Shown piece by piece: positions 26,253-34,710 of a stretch of 57,595 bases of DNA; position 1 is the first letter of the stretch, and every line of letters starts with the position of its first letter. Location of the stretch: the NCBI GenBank assembly GCA_041583135.1, contig JBFHGJ010000028.1, forward strand, positions 1 to 57,595, written 5' to 3'. The position numbers were made by a program, and so were the translations under genes. The notes below the pieces were generated by a model. That model was not told the origin of the DNA. It worked only from the letters and a program-made list of their open reading frames with translations, and did no database searches. This DNA is from JABSOG01 sp041583135. Lineage in GTDB: Bacteria; Pseudomonadota; Gammaproteobacteria; Enterobacterales; Alteromonadaceae.

Positions 26253-26711
26253 ATGCTAAGGCGTGCAACTAAGCAGGATCTGAACGAATTGGTGAACCTC
26301 GAACAAGCCGTTTATGGCCCTAGCGGCTTTAACATTTATTATTTCAGGCAAATGTTGGATCTGTTTCCTTCTCTGTTTTGGGTTTATGACTGTGGTGAGG
26401 GCCAACTGGCGGGCTATGCTTTGGGCGCTATTGGTCGTCGTGAGCAAGAGGCTGGCGCGGATGAGGGTTGGGTTTTATCATTACTGGTCGGCGAAGGTTT
26501 TCGTGGCCAAGGGCTGGCAAAACAATTGATGAATGCGTTGTTATCGGGTTTTAAAGGCCATGAGTGTCAGCAAATTTTACTGACCGTCAGTGAGCAAAAC
26601 CTATCTGCGGTGGGGCTATATCGTCAACTCGGATTTGTCGATAAGGCTATTGAGCCGGAATATTATGGTCCTGAGCAGCCGCGCTTGGTGATGATGCTCA
26701 AGTATCAGTGA
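26253..26711 (+). CDS. GNAT family N-acetyltransferase, RimI-like
   Basis: This encodes 152 residues with GGAG upstream of the ATG. The acetyl-CoA binding motif A is VLSLLVGEGFRGQGLAKQLMNALL (R/Q-x-x-G-x-G/A pattern), and motif B is VSEQNLSAVGLYRQLGFV. The layout resembles RimI-type N-alpha-acetyltransferases; substrate unknown. It stands alone. Confidence 0.85.
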   Translation: MLRRATKQDLNELVNLEQAVYGPSGFNIYYFRQMLDLFPSLFWVYDCGEGQLAGYALGAIGRREQEAGADEGWVLSLLVGEGFRGQGLAKQLMNALLSGFKGHECQQILLTVSEQNLSAVGLYRQLGFVDKAIEPEYYGPEQPRLVMMLKYQ

Positions 26712-26774
26712 TGACAACAACTTAGTCGTCGATAGCGTGAAGTAGACCGTGAAGTAGACATAGGAGAGATAAAG

Positions 26775-27383
26775 CTGAATACACAGGCGATAGATTTAAA
26801 TCAAATGCACTATGAAGATATGGCGTTTGAACAGCTGAGGTTAAATGATGTGCAGATCAGCAAGAAAACCTTTAGCGACTGCACTTTTACTCAGTGTCAT
26901 TTTAACGACAGCGCATTTTTACATTGTCAGTTTCAGCGTTGCCGATTTGTCGATTGCAACTTGAGCCTGCTACGGGTGACTGGCAGTCAATTTCAAGAAG
27001 TGCAGTTTAAGCGCTGCAAAGCTATCGGCATCGACTGGAGTGTCAGTGTTGCACCGGATATCGTATTAGGTCCACAGTTGCAGTTTGACGAGTGCCAGCT
27101 CAATGATTGTTCTTTTTTTGCGATGCAGTTAAGCGAGCTTAAACTGCGCCAATGTCAATTGCTCAGAGCCGACTTTCGAGAAGGCGAGTTTATTGCAGCG
27201 GACTTTAGCGACAGCAACTGTGAGCGCGCGCTGTTTAACCGTACCAATCTCACTCGGGCAAACTTCGAAGGGGCTGAAAATTTCGCGATCCATCCCCTTG
27301 AAAATGAATTGAGCAAAGCGACGTTCTCCCGCTTCGAAGCGGCCAATATGCTGCTTTATTTGGGCATTGAGTTAAGCGATTGA
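26775..27383 (+). CDS. Pentapeptide-repeat protein, Qnr-like, probable CTG start
   Basis: This encodes 202 residues of a right-handed quadrilateral beta helix with repeats such as FSDCTFTQCHFNDSAF, FQRCRFVDCN and ADFREGEFIAADFSDSN, a mid-protein loop (SVSVAPDIVLGPQLQ), and the C-terminal LENELSKATFSRFEAANMLLYLGI that resembles the dimer helix of Qnr/MfpA proteins. Qnr proteins protect DNA gyrase, so a gyrase or DNA-mimic role is possible but unproven. The first ATG (26805) has no ribosome site; an in-frame CTG at 26775 lies 8 bases after AGGAG (26762-26766) and is preferred. Confidence 0.75.
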   Translation: MNTQAIDLNQMHYEDMAFEQLRLNDVQISKKTFSDCTFTQCHFNDSAFLHCQFQRCRFVDCNLSLLRVTGSQFQEVQFKRCKAIGIDWSVSVAPDIVLGPQLQFDECQLNDCSFFAMQLSELKLRQCQLLRADFREGEFIAADFSDSNCERALFNRTNLTRANFEGAENFAIHPLENELSKATFSRFEAANMLLYLGIELSD

Positions 27384-27400
27384 AGGATATTGATATGAAA

Positions 27401-27423
27401 AACGCCCGCAGTTTGCGGGCGTT
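27401..27423 (-). terminator. Rho-independent terminator of the FecR-domain gene
   Basis: A 10-bp perfect stem, AACGCCCGCA/TGCGGGCGTT, with a 3-base loop. On the minus strand it is followed by a T run (TTTTTC), placing it as the terminator of the leftward gene ending at 27434; it may also stop the rightward pentapeptide gene. Confidence 0.8.
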
Positions 27424-27433
27424 GTCATTTGGC

Positions 27434-28963
27434 TTATTGAATACCGGCGACCTGTGAGCCTTTGAGTTTAAATTGGCCGCTGACCGATACGCTGGGGTTG
27501 TTTACTTCCCACAGCTGAAAGAGGCTGAAAATACCATCGATACCATTGGTAAATCCGGCGCCTTGGAATGTGCCGTCGGCCAAGTTGTTGTTGTGGGCCG
27601 CAAAGTTGATAAACAGCTCCAACTGGTCAACATTGACGATGCCGTTAAATGCGGCAAACCACTCTCCGGTGCCATCATCAAACGATAGCTGTCCGTTTTC
27701 GATGACAGCAGTATCCAAATTGAAATCCATATTCAGGCTGACATTGACGTTGCTGGCAGTGGCATTGTTCAATACAAACGAATCGGGATTGGCGCTATCT
27801 AGGGTGTAGCTCCAAGTGCCGGTTCTGGCTGCTACCAGATCGGGAATGCTGACCGATGAGCTGTTGATATCGCCTAATATTTCACCGGGATCGGTTGGAT
27901 CATTCGGTGGGTTATCTTCTGTGGGCGGTGTATTGGTGGTGTCCCCCGGAGGCGGTTGATCGCCAAATGGATCGTCGCCGGTGGGCGTTGTTCCCCCGGT
28001 ATCGCCCGGCTCGCCACCTTGATCGCCGGGCAGCTGGTCAATCGGAGGCGCATCTTCGCCTTCAGCCGGTGGTGGCGATTCTTCGCCATCACCCTGACCC
28101 GGTGGAGGTGATTCTTCACCATCACCTTGGCCCGGTGGAGGTGATTCTTCACCATCACCTTGACCCGGTGGAGGTGATTCTTCGCCATCCCCTTGGCCTG
28201 GTGGTGGCGACTGTTCACCGTCGCCCTGTCCCTGACCGTCACCTTGGCCCTGACCGTTACCTTGACCTTCGCCCTGCTGTTCACTCTGGGGTTGTTCTTC
28301 ATCGGTATTCGGGTCAGAGCTGTGGCCTTCGTTGAAGTTTTGTGGTGGTTCGAGTAATTCGGTGACTTCGCCATTTTCATCGATTTTGGCAAACGAGAAG
28401 TCTTCTCCCTCACCTAATGAGACTTCACTACCGCCACCGGCGTTAACATTGACATCTACTGCGCCATCCCAAACGGCAATAAAGACCTCGCCTTCGATGA
28501 TTTCAATCTCATAGTGGGTGCCGCGAATACCGATACTACCCACCGGGGTTTTAAGCTGATAGTCGCCTTTTTCCGATTTAATGGCGCCGGTTACCGAGCG
28601 CAGACCGCCTTTGATCAGTTCCATCACAACAGAGCCGGAATTGTCCTGTTTGTTGAACTCATAGCTGGAGATCAGCAACTCGGAGTTTTCTTTGAGCGCT
28701 ATCATGCCACCATCGGTCATGCGCAGCTGAGTTTTACTTTTCTCGCCGGTTTTAACCGAATCGACATTATAGATCTTTGAGCGTCGTTTGAGTTTGCGCT
28801 CAGCCTCGGTCGTGGTTTCAATGGCTTTTACCTGACCTCGGGCGATGATGGTTTGTCCTGCTAGGGTTTTACCCTGTGCCAGTGCCTGCTGTGGCAAGCC
28901 CAAGGCCGAAGCGATCAATACTGCAACGGCAGTCAATTTTAGTGGGCTTTGAAACGTTTTCAT
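27434..28963 (-). CDS. Exported FecR-domain protein with Pro/Gly/Glu repeats and a beta-rich C-terminal domain
   Basis: This encodes 509 residues. A signal peptide (about 1-29, ending PQQALAQ) is followed by a FecR-type domain (about 40-190; GGMIALKENSELLISSYEF, TPVGSIGIRGTHYEIEI). Residues about 225-365 are low-complexity, including five copies of an 11-residue GQGDGEESPPP-type repeat. The C-terminal domain (about 368-509) has GTWSYTLDSA, VSLNMDFNLDTAVIENGQLSF, ADGTFQGAGF and VSGQFKLKG, a strand pattern resembling the TbpB-like small beta barrels carried by type XI secretion cargo. It is second in an operon, 18 bases behind a TPR/beta-barrel outer-membrane protein. Export by that partner is inference. 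Confidence 0.7.
   Translation of the reverse strand: MKTFQSPLKLTAVAVLIASALGLPQQALAQGKTLAGQTIIARGQVKAIETTTEAERKLKRRSKIYNVDSVKTGEKSKTQLRMTDGGMIALKENSELLISSYEFNKQDNSGSVVMELIKGGLRSVTGAIKSEKGDYQLKTPVGSIGIRGTHYEIEIIEGEVFIAVWDGAVDVNVNAGGGSEVSLGEGEDFSFAKIDENGEVTELLEPPQNFNEGHSSDPNTDEEQPQSEQQGEGQGNGQGQGDGQGQGDGEQSPPPGQGDGEESPPPGQGDGEESPPPGQGDGEESPPPGQGDGEESPPPAEGEDAPPIDQLPGDQGGEPGDTGGTTPTGDDPFGDQPPPGDTTNTPPTEDNPPNDPTDPGEILGDINSSSVSIPDLVAARTGTWSYTLDSANPDSFVLNNATASNVNVSLNMDFNLDTAVIENGQLSFDDGTGEWFAAFNGIVNVDQLELFINFAAHNNNLADGTFQGAGFTNGIDGIFSLFQLWEVNNPSVSVSGQFKLKGSQVAGIQ
28068..28232 (-). repeat. Five tandem 33-bp repeats inside the FecR-domain gene
   Basis: Units start at 28068, 28101, 28134, 28167 and 28200; the middle three are nearly identical and the outer two more diverged. 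Each encodes an 11-residue Gly/Asp/Glu/Ser/Pro unit, so copy-number changes stay in frame. This is a coding minisatellite, not a CRISPR. Confidence 0.9.
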
Positions 28964-28981
28964 TGTCCTTATCCTTCCAGA

Positions 28982-30316
28982 TTAAAACTGCATGGTGATA
29001 CCGAGGAGGTATTCATCTCTATCATAAGCATAGACAGGGACGTTGCTGTTTTTGGTTGAGTGGCGATAGTTTGCCTGTAGCATCAACCAGTCATTAAACA
29101 GATAGCGCCAACCCAAGGCTGCTCTGACAAAATCTTCCTCTCTGACCACTCCAAAGGCAGGATGTACGACATCGTAGTTAAACTTCTGCCATTGTAACTC
29201 TAGGCTCAGCATGTGATTGCTGCCTAGCAGGTAGTTGCTGCGATAGTCAAATTTGTAATAGTGATAACTATTGTGTTTGGTATTGGATTCAACCGAACGG
29301 ATATCGGTGTGATTGGCTGCAAAGGCATGTTGCCAACGACCTTTGCGGTAGCTGGTTGTCACGGTGGCATACACGTCGCGGACATCGAGCAATATGCTGG
29401 TACGATTATCGACTTTGCCAAACCCGGTATCGAGCCTGAGCGCCCAATTTTGATCTAGCGGTAACGACCAGTTGGTATAGTAGCCATACTGATCATGATA
29501 GTGGCTGCCGTCTAACTGCATCGGGCGATAGAATGTGCCGACTTGATAGGTAAACTCGCCCAGCTCATCCTGCCAAGCAAGGCCAACATCGGCCATGGTG
29601 CGTTCGTAAACGGGTGTGTCGGGTAACTCGACACGGAATAATCCGAGGGAGCCTATCAGCAGACTCTTTTGGCTAAACGGCTCTTGGTAGCTGAGCTGAT
29701 AGCTTAGATTAAAAGTGTTATCTGCGATCTCTTTACTTTCATCCGATAAAATCACCGGCACGCCATCAAAACGAATGGCAAAGTCTTCCGTGGTGCCGCT
29801 GTTGACGTTGGTGTCATAACCGGCGCTGAATGAGACAATCTGTGTGAATTGGCGTCTTTTGGCCATTATCGCCTCATCGACACGCTCAATGTATTGGTCC
29901 AATTGGGCAGCGAAGGTCGGGTCGGTATTTTCCCCTTTGAGCTTAATCAGCTCAGATTTGGCTGCGGGTTGATTGTCGGCGCGAAAATAGGCTTTGGCCA
30001 ATTGAAAACGCGCCTGTTGCCATTTGGGTTTGACTATCACCGCTCGTTCAAAGGCAAAGACCGCTTCTTCGTATCGTCTAAGCGACATCGCGGCCAGCCC
30101 CATTAGGTAGTCAAATCTAGGTTCGCCGCCAAAGTCCATGACATATTCATCGGCAAGCTTGTAGGCCTGCTCAAAGCGCTTGGCGACAATTAAATCGTTA
30201 AGCTTTTTAATCGCTTGGGTTTCAGTGATGGCTAGGGTCTTGGTGGTAAAGACCATGAGTAAACAGGTTGTGCAAAGCCCGGTTATTTTTCGAATTAAGC
30301 GCGCATTGGGATACAT
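28982..30316 (-). CDS. TPR domain/outer-membrane beta-barrel protein, Slam-like (DUF560-type) candidate
   Basis: This encodes 444 residues. A signal peptide (about 1-30) precedes TPR-like helical repeats (about 30-155; FDYLMGLAAMSLRRYEEAVFAFERA and ARFQLAKAYFRADNQPAAKSEL). Residues about 158-444 are alternating amphipathic strands with many aromatics, starting FSAGYDTNVNSG and ending in Phe (GITMQF), as in outer-membrane barrels. TPR plus a roughly 290-residue barrel is the layout of Slam proteins of the type XI secretion system. It is directly upstream of, and co-oriented with, an exported FecR-domain protein. A different TPR-barrel family is possible. Confidence 0.65.
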   Translation of the reverse strand: MYPNARLIRKITGLCTTCLLMVFTTKTLAITETQAIKKLNDLIVAKRFEQAYKLADEYVMDFGGEPRFDYLMGLAAMSLRRYEEAVFAFERAVIVKPKWQQARFQLAKAYFRADNQPAAKSELIKLKGENTDPTFAAQLDQYIERVDEAIMAKRRQFTQIVSFSAGYDTNVNSGTTEDFAIRFDGVPVILSDESKEIADNTFNLSYQLSYQEPFSQKSLLIGSLGLFRVELPDTPVYERTMADVGLAWQDELGEFTYQVGTFYRPMQLDGSHYHDQYGYYTNWSLPLDQNWALRLDTGFGKVDNRTSILLDVRDVYATVTTSYRKGRWQHAFAANHTDIRSVESNTKHNSYHYYKFDYRSNYLLGSNHMLSLELQWQKFNYDVVHPAFGVVREEDFVRAALGWRYLFNDWLMLQANYRHSTKNSNVPVYAYDRDEYLLGITMQF

Positions 30317-30449
30317 AAAGTGTCCTGATCGGTGGTTATTCCATGTTTCGGCCAGCTGCTATTGGCCAAATTGTGACGTCATCTTTCAAAAAGATAGTCG
30401 AGAAACAATAGATTATGCAACTTTAGTTACAATAAAATGTCGTCGCAAT

Positions 30450-30480
30450 ACGCCCTGCCGAGTGAGTGTCGGCAAGGCGT
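30450..30480. terminator. Hairpin downstream of the DUF885 gene
   Basis: ACGCCCTGCCGA (30450-30461) pairs with TCGGCAAGGCGT (30469-30480) with one mismatch around a 7-base loop, just beyond the end of the leftward gene at 30491. No strong T run follows. Confidence 0.45.
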
Positions 30481-30490
30481 TGTCGGGTCG

Positions 30491-32266
30491 CTAACGCATC
30501 AGTTGTTTGATGTATTTGACCGGAGAGCTGCCGTAGCTCAAGAAGGTTTCGTGGAACTGTTTAAGATCGAACTTATCTCCGAGCTTTTGCTTCATTTCTT
30601 CTCTGAAGTCGTAAATCTCACGGTAACCGCTGTAATAGCTGGTCAGTTGTACTTGTGAGAGGGTGGCGCGACGCCATTTGCCTTTGGCTTCCGCTTCTTC
30701 TTGGAAGACTTGATTCATCAACAGGTCAAGCACCTGATCTTCGCTCCAGTTCAGATTGTGAATACCGTAGTCCAAGATGGTGTTGGCGATGACACGAAGA
30801 TTCCACTTGTAGTACATCAACCACAGCTCAGGTTCAAAGTTACCATAGCCTTCTTCTAGCATCATGCGTTCGGTGTATACCGCCCAGCCTTCAACCATCG
30901 CACCATTGCCGAACAGCGCTTTCACCAAAGAAGGTGATTCGTTGGCATAAACCAACTGGGTGTAGTGACCTGGAATGGCCTCATGAATATTGAGGATTTG
31001 CAACAGCCAGTGATTGTATTCACGCAGGTAGCTTTCTGCCTGCTCGTCACTCATGTTGTCCAGCGGCGTGACGTTGTAGTAGGTGTTGGCTTTTTTATCA
31101 TAAGGACCCGGGGCACTGATTGAGGCGCCGGCAAAACCACGCATATATTCAGGGGTTTCACGCACGACCAAAGGCTTTTCAGGATCTACTTCGATGAGGT
31201 CCTTGTCTTTGATGAAGGCTTCAAGGGTCGGGATCTGCGCTCTTATTTCAGCGACGAAATTTTCACGTTTGACGTGTTTAACCGAGATCTTTTTGATCAA
31301 ACGGCCAATGGCTTCGTTATTGTCTGCGGGGCGCTGCGTGTTGGGAAAATATTTAGGCCACAGTTCATCGGCAAGTTTTGTCATCTTGCCAAGCACGTTG
31401 GCTTTATCGGCTAGCGCCTTTTGATACATCTGTTTGGCGCTGTATTCAGACTGAATATCTAAGGCGAATTTGCGCTCATAGAGTTTTGGACCAATGCGAA
31501 ACGAGCGGGCGTTGCCGTTTTTCTCCAGCTCGCCTTTAAGGTTTTCAAGGTAGCTGACAAAGCCCTCAATGGCATTTTTGGCGGCGGTTAAACGGGTGTT
31601 GAATAAGGCTTTTTCATCTGCACTAAGGTTTGATTGCGACACCTGTTCAACCAGACTTTCGCCAAACACACCTAGGCCACCTTTGTTTTGTGAAATCCCC
31701 AGTGTGGTGTGTTCCATTGTTGGCGTCGTGATATTTTGCTTGGCCGCTTCATAGTATTGCGGTACGTATTGCAGTCTTTTCAGCACGATGCGCAAGCGGT
31801 TGTCCAAGCTATCGAAATCACTGTTTAAGATCTGCGAAAAACCACCGGCAACATTATAGTTTGACGGCATCCACTGATAGCTTTTCATTTCATTGAGCGA
31901 CCACTCGAAACTATCAAGCTGGTTTTTGATCAGATAGAAGTCGGTTTTTTCGTTGGCGCTTAGCTTAGCTAGGTCAAATGCGTTAAAGCGAGCGCGTTGT
32001 TTGGCGATAAAGGCGCGGGTTTGTTCGCGGCTTTGCTCATTGGGAATAACCAATCTGTCGGCGTACTTGGTGTAGCCTTCATAAAGTGCCCAAGTCGGCG
32101 AGAGTTGCCAAAGGTCTTCAATAAATTGTTGACTGGCCATGGCAAAAGACTCGGTTTGCTGCACCGCTGCTGAGCTGGTGCTTGAAGCAGGCTCTGTTGC
32201 GCTGCAACCGCCGAGTAAACCTAAGGTTGAGGCGACAACAAAGGCGCCAACGCTGAGTTTTTTCAT
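30491..32266 (-). CDS. DUF885 family lipoprotein, probable zinc metallopeptidase
   Basis: This encodes 591 residues. The lipoprotein signal ends LGLLGGC with the acylated Cys at 21, so the protein sits on a membrane facing the periplasm or outside. The DUF885 domain covers the rest; NIHEAIPGHYTQ (around residue 425) is the HExxPGH zinc-peptidase motif, with a downstream Glu in the GAMVEGWAVYTERM segment as the likely third ligand. Length is typical. Substrate unknown, presumably peptides. It appears to be a single-gene unit. Confidence 0.88.
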   Translation of the reverse strand: MKKLSVGAFVVASTLGLLGGCSATEPASSTSSAAVQQTESFAMASQQFIEDLWQLSPTWALYEGYTKYADRLVIPNEQSREQTRAFIAKQRARFNAFDLAKLSANEKTDFYLIKNQLDSFEWSLNEMKSYQWMPSNYNVAGGFSQILNSDFDSLDNRLRIVLKRLQYVPQYYEAAKQNITTPTMEHTTLGISQNKGGLGVFGESLVEQVSQSNLSADEKALFNTRLTAAKNAIEGFVSYLENLKGELEKNGNARSFRIGPKLYERKFALDIQSEYSAKQMYQKALADKANVLGKMTKLADELWPKYFPNTQRPADNNEAIGRLIKKISVKHVKRENFVAEIRAQIPTLEAFIKDKDLIEVDPEKPLVVRETPEYMRGFAGASISAPGPYDKKANTYYNVTPLDNMSDEQAESYLREYNHWLLQILNIHEAIPGHYTQLVYANESPSLVKALFGNGAMVEGWAVYTERMMLEEGYGNFEPELWLMYYKWNLRVIANTILDYGIHNLNWSEDQVLDLLMNQVFQEEAEAKGKWRRATLSQVQLTSYYSGYREIYDFREEMKQKLGDKFDLKQFHETFLSYGSSPVKYIKQLMR

Positions 32267-32440
32267 AGGATTGAATTATTTATGCAAAATAATGGGTGGG
32301 TTATGTTAAACCTGATGTGCGTTGTTGGGCAAGGGGTTGTGGTCTTATCAGGTGGGATCAAATGTAACGGTTTACATGGGATGGTATTTTCGAGCGAACA
32401 AATGGAGGCGTGCAATTGACACCTCCGGCGGATTTGGGGG

Positions 32441-33169
32441 TTAGAAAATGCCTGAGATTGAGTTGATTAAGCCATTACGTAGGCTAAAGGCGGCTTCTTC
32501 ATATTGTAAGTTGACCTTGTTGGCGGTCGAGACTATTCGAGTGCTGTATTGACGCATATTTGTGGTGCCGCTGGATTTAATTCGTCTTGAGCCGTTTTCG
32601 CCAAGGGCGACTCGTTGACTTTCTTGGGTGTGCAAGACTTCACCTTGAGCCGCTCTTACCGAGACCAAAACATCGGTCACGGCGGTATAATAAACATCGG
32701 AGGTGCCTGCTTCAACTGCCATACCAATAAGAGCACCGGCAATGACTGCTCCAACCTTGCCGCTGCCATCGCCAAAAGCTGAACCGATATAACCGCCGGT
32801 GAGTGCGCCTTCGAAGCCTTTACTCAACGCCAGTTCGCCATACTGGCCATCGTCTTCTACCACTTTACGGACATTGGCTTGCAGCCAATAGTTGGCCTGT
32901 TCGGGATCATCAATCACGCGGTAACCCCGTTGGCGCAATCTGTCTTTGATTTGTGACTCAATAGCAAAGCCAGGCTGGTCTGAGGTATTGCGTATTTCAA
33001 CATAGATGGTGCGCTTTTCTGGCGCCATCGGCTGTAAAAAGATGGTTTTACTGACCTTGGTTTCACTGTGTAACTCGGATTTGGCCATTGAGGTATAAAT
33101 GGCCGAGCAACCGCCAAGGTAGAGGCTGAAAAATAACAGAGTGATGAGTTGTACTGACTTACTTCGCAT
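32441..33169 (-). CDS. TraT-family outer-membrane lipoprotein (chromosomal)
   Basis: This encodes 242 residues with AAGGAC before the ATG. The lipobox is LYLGGC (Cys21), followed by the TraT core with KTIFLQPMAPEKRTIYVEIRNTSDQ, GYRVIDDPEQANYWLQANV and the Gly-rich hydrophobic segment GFEGALTGGYIGSAFGDGSGKVGAVIAGALIGM, quoted in part. On F-type plasmids TraT mediates surface exclusion and complement resistance. No conjugation genes are near, so here it is a stand-alone chromosomal homologue of unknown role. Confidence 0.88.
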   Translation of the reverse strand: MRSKSVQLITLLFFSLYLGGCSAIYTSMAKSELHSETKVSKTIFLQPMAPEKRTIYVEIRNTSDQPGFAIESQIKDRLRQRGYRVIDDPEQANYWLQANVRKVVEDDGQYGELALSKGFEGALTGGYIGSAFGDGSGKVGAVIAGALIGMAVEAGTSDVYYTAVTDVLVSVRAAQGEVLHTQESQRVALGENGSRRIKSSGTTNMRQYSTRIVSTANKVNLQYEEAAFSLRNGLINSISGIF

Positions 33170-33337
33170 TGTAGCGTCCTTCTTGTGAGGTTATGTCGTC
33201 AGTATGCGCAACGTAAAGTGAACCGAAACTGAACAATTCCGTTGTCGTTTTACTCGGTTGTCATCTGGCAATCACCATCCGAGACAATTGCCAAGGTACT
33301 GTCATTAAAGTTGGTTTTCTCGTGGTTTTACGCTTAT

Positions 33338-34138
33338 CTATCGCTCGGCAATATCCATCTTAGCCTGATGATTTGCCAGCACTTGCGCCACCTCGGTTGG
33401 TTGCCAAAGGCTTAACCCCTTGGATTTGAAGGCGTCGATTTGAGCTTGTGTCGGGTAGCTGAAATAGTTGCCACCCGCTGGCTGTTGTTGGCTGGTTGGT
33501 GTCTGACCGCCTGCTATTTGTGCCACGATATCGCTCATCAGTTCGACACCTTGTTGGTAGAGGGTCAGTACGTGCCACTGATAGGACTTTTGTTGCTCTA
33601 CTGCCATAAGAGTGGTGCCGAGAATATCACCGGTATCAATGCCGCTGTCGGGAATATAATGCAAAGTGGTGCCGATATGTTGCTCGTCATTGAGCATTGC
33701 CCAAAAGGTTGCCATTACGCCGCGATAGTCCGGTAACAGTCCTGAGTGCAGATTCAAAACCCCGTGTTTGGCCAGCTGGATCACCGGTGACTTTAGGATT
33801 TTGCCATAGCGGATAGACAGCACTAGGTCGGGTTGTGTTGCGGCAAAAACGGCCATTCCTTCCGGGCTGTTGATATTGTCCAATATTTGGTGTGGCCGGC
33901 TGAGTAATGGGTCGAGTTGCGCAAAAGACTTAAATTCGGTTGCGCCGTGTTCAAGCTGCGCTCTGGTTTGCCTGTCCAACTGGCCAAGTTCAATGAGATC
34001 TTGCGCTTTGGCGGCACTGGCTGCGCCTACACGGGTTGAAAGAAACAACGACAATTGGTGGGTGTTTAACTTTGGCAACAATAGATTGAGCGCGTAGTTG
34101 GCGGCGAGGTCTTGGTTGGCAACAATGGTGATTCTCAT
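33338..34138 (-). CDS. Formyltransferase-domain protein (methionyl-tRNA formyltransferase-like)
   Basis: This encodes 266 residues. The formyltransferase core is visible: LNLHSGLLPDYRGVMATFWAM holds the catalytic Asn and His with the SLLPxYRG-like loop, and DSGIDTGDIL holds the catalytic Asp. It lacks the C-terminal OB domain of Fmt and is not beside def/rsmB, so it is not the housekeeping enzyme. Such proteins formylate amino sugars or other amines with 10-formyltetrahydrofolate; the substrate here is unknown. Confidence 0.8.
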   Translation of the reverse strand: MRITIVANQDLAANYALNLLLPKLNTHQLSLFLSTRVGAASAAKAQDLIELGQLDRQTRAQLEHGATEFKSFAQLDPLLSRPHQILDNINSPEGMAVFAATQPDLVLSIRYGKILKSPVIQLAKHGVLNLHSGLLPDYRGVMATFWAMLNDEQHIGTTLHYIPDSGIDTGDILGTTLMAVEQQKSYQWHVLTLYQQGVELMSDIVAQIAGGQTPTSQQQPAGGNYFSYPTQAQIDAFKSKGLSLWQPTEVAQVLANHQAKMDIAER

Positions 34139-34210
34139 CGGTTTACTCGTGTAATTGAAGGCGGTTTAGCTTGCGATAAATGACTTTATTTGGCAATGAC
34201 AAATTTTTTG

Positions 34211-34242
34211 TTGACCTTGGAGTAACCTCTAAGGTTTATTAT
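34211..34242 (+). promoter_or_regulatory. MerR-type promoter and operator with 20-bp spacer
   Basis: TTGACC (34211-34216) and TATTAT (34237-34242) are separated by 20 bases. The spacer carries a dyad at 34214-34235, with left arm ACCTTGGAG and right arm CTCTAAGGT (one mismatch). Over-long spacers with a central dyad are the hallmark of promoters activated by MerR/ZntR proteins through DNA distortion. Confidence 0.8.
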
Positions 34243-34308
34243 GAATATAGTCTTGAGCAAATTAGATGTGCACTTTAGACAAAATTAATCAAACAGCGGG
34301 TGATCAAA

Positions 34309-34710
34309 ATGATGAAAATCGGCCAGATAGCGCAGGCCCTTGGGGTGAAAACCGACACCTTGCGCTTTTATGAAAAAAATGGCTTGCTCAGAGCTGCAGC
34401 GCGCTCTGAGAGTGGTTATCGTTACTATACTGAGGAAGATCTCAAGGTGGCGAAATTTATATTGCGCTGTAAAAATGTCGGCTTTACTTTAGCTGATATT
34501 AAAGAGCTGCTGTCGATTCGCGTCGATAAGTCGGGCTTTTATTGTGAAGATGTAAAGTTAAGAACCACGGCTAAACGTATTGAGGTTGAGCAGCGAATAG
34601 CCGAGCTGGAGAAGTTTCGTTCCAGCTTGTTGAGCCTTGAGCAGATCTGCTGCGGCGGCCAAGAAAGTGCTCAAAGCTGTTCTATATTAGATGCCTTGGA
34701 GGCCCAATGA
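34309..34710 (+). CDS. MerR-family metal-responsive regulator, ZntR-like
   Basis: This encodes 133 residues from ATG 34309; ATG 34312 and a GTG at 34300 are alternatives. The N-terminal winged helix (KIGQIAQALGVKTDTLRFYEKNGLL, quoted in part) is followed by the dimer helix. A Cys at FYCEDVK and the C-terminal CCGG...SC motif match the Zn/Cd/Pb ligands of ZntR-type regulators. It is transcribed from the long-spacer promoter, so it is probably autoregulated, and overlaps the efflux gene by 4 bases. Confidence 0.9.
   Translation: MMKIGQIAQALGVKTDTLRFYEKNGLLRAAARSESGYRYYTEEDLKVAKFILRCKNVGFTLADIKELLSIRVDKSGFYCEDVKLRTTAKRIEVEQRIAELEKFRSSLLSLEQICCGGQESAQSCSILDALEAQ

Noticed and set aside
28068..28232. 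Regular 33-bp repeats that could suggest a CRISPR array
   Set aside because: Units are directly contiguous with no unique spacers and encode an in-frame 11-residue repeat.
27874..28413. 179-residue basic repeat protein in an alternative frame
   Set aside because: It is another frame of the 33-bp repeats inside the FecR-domain gene and has no signal or ribosome site.
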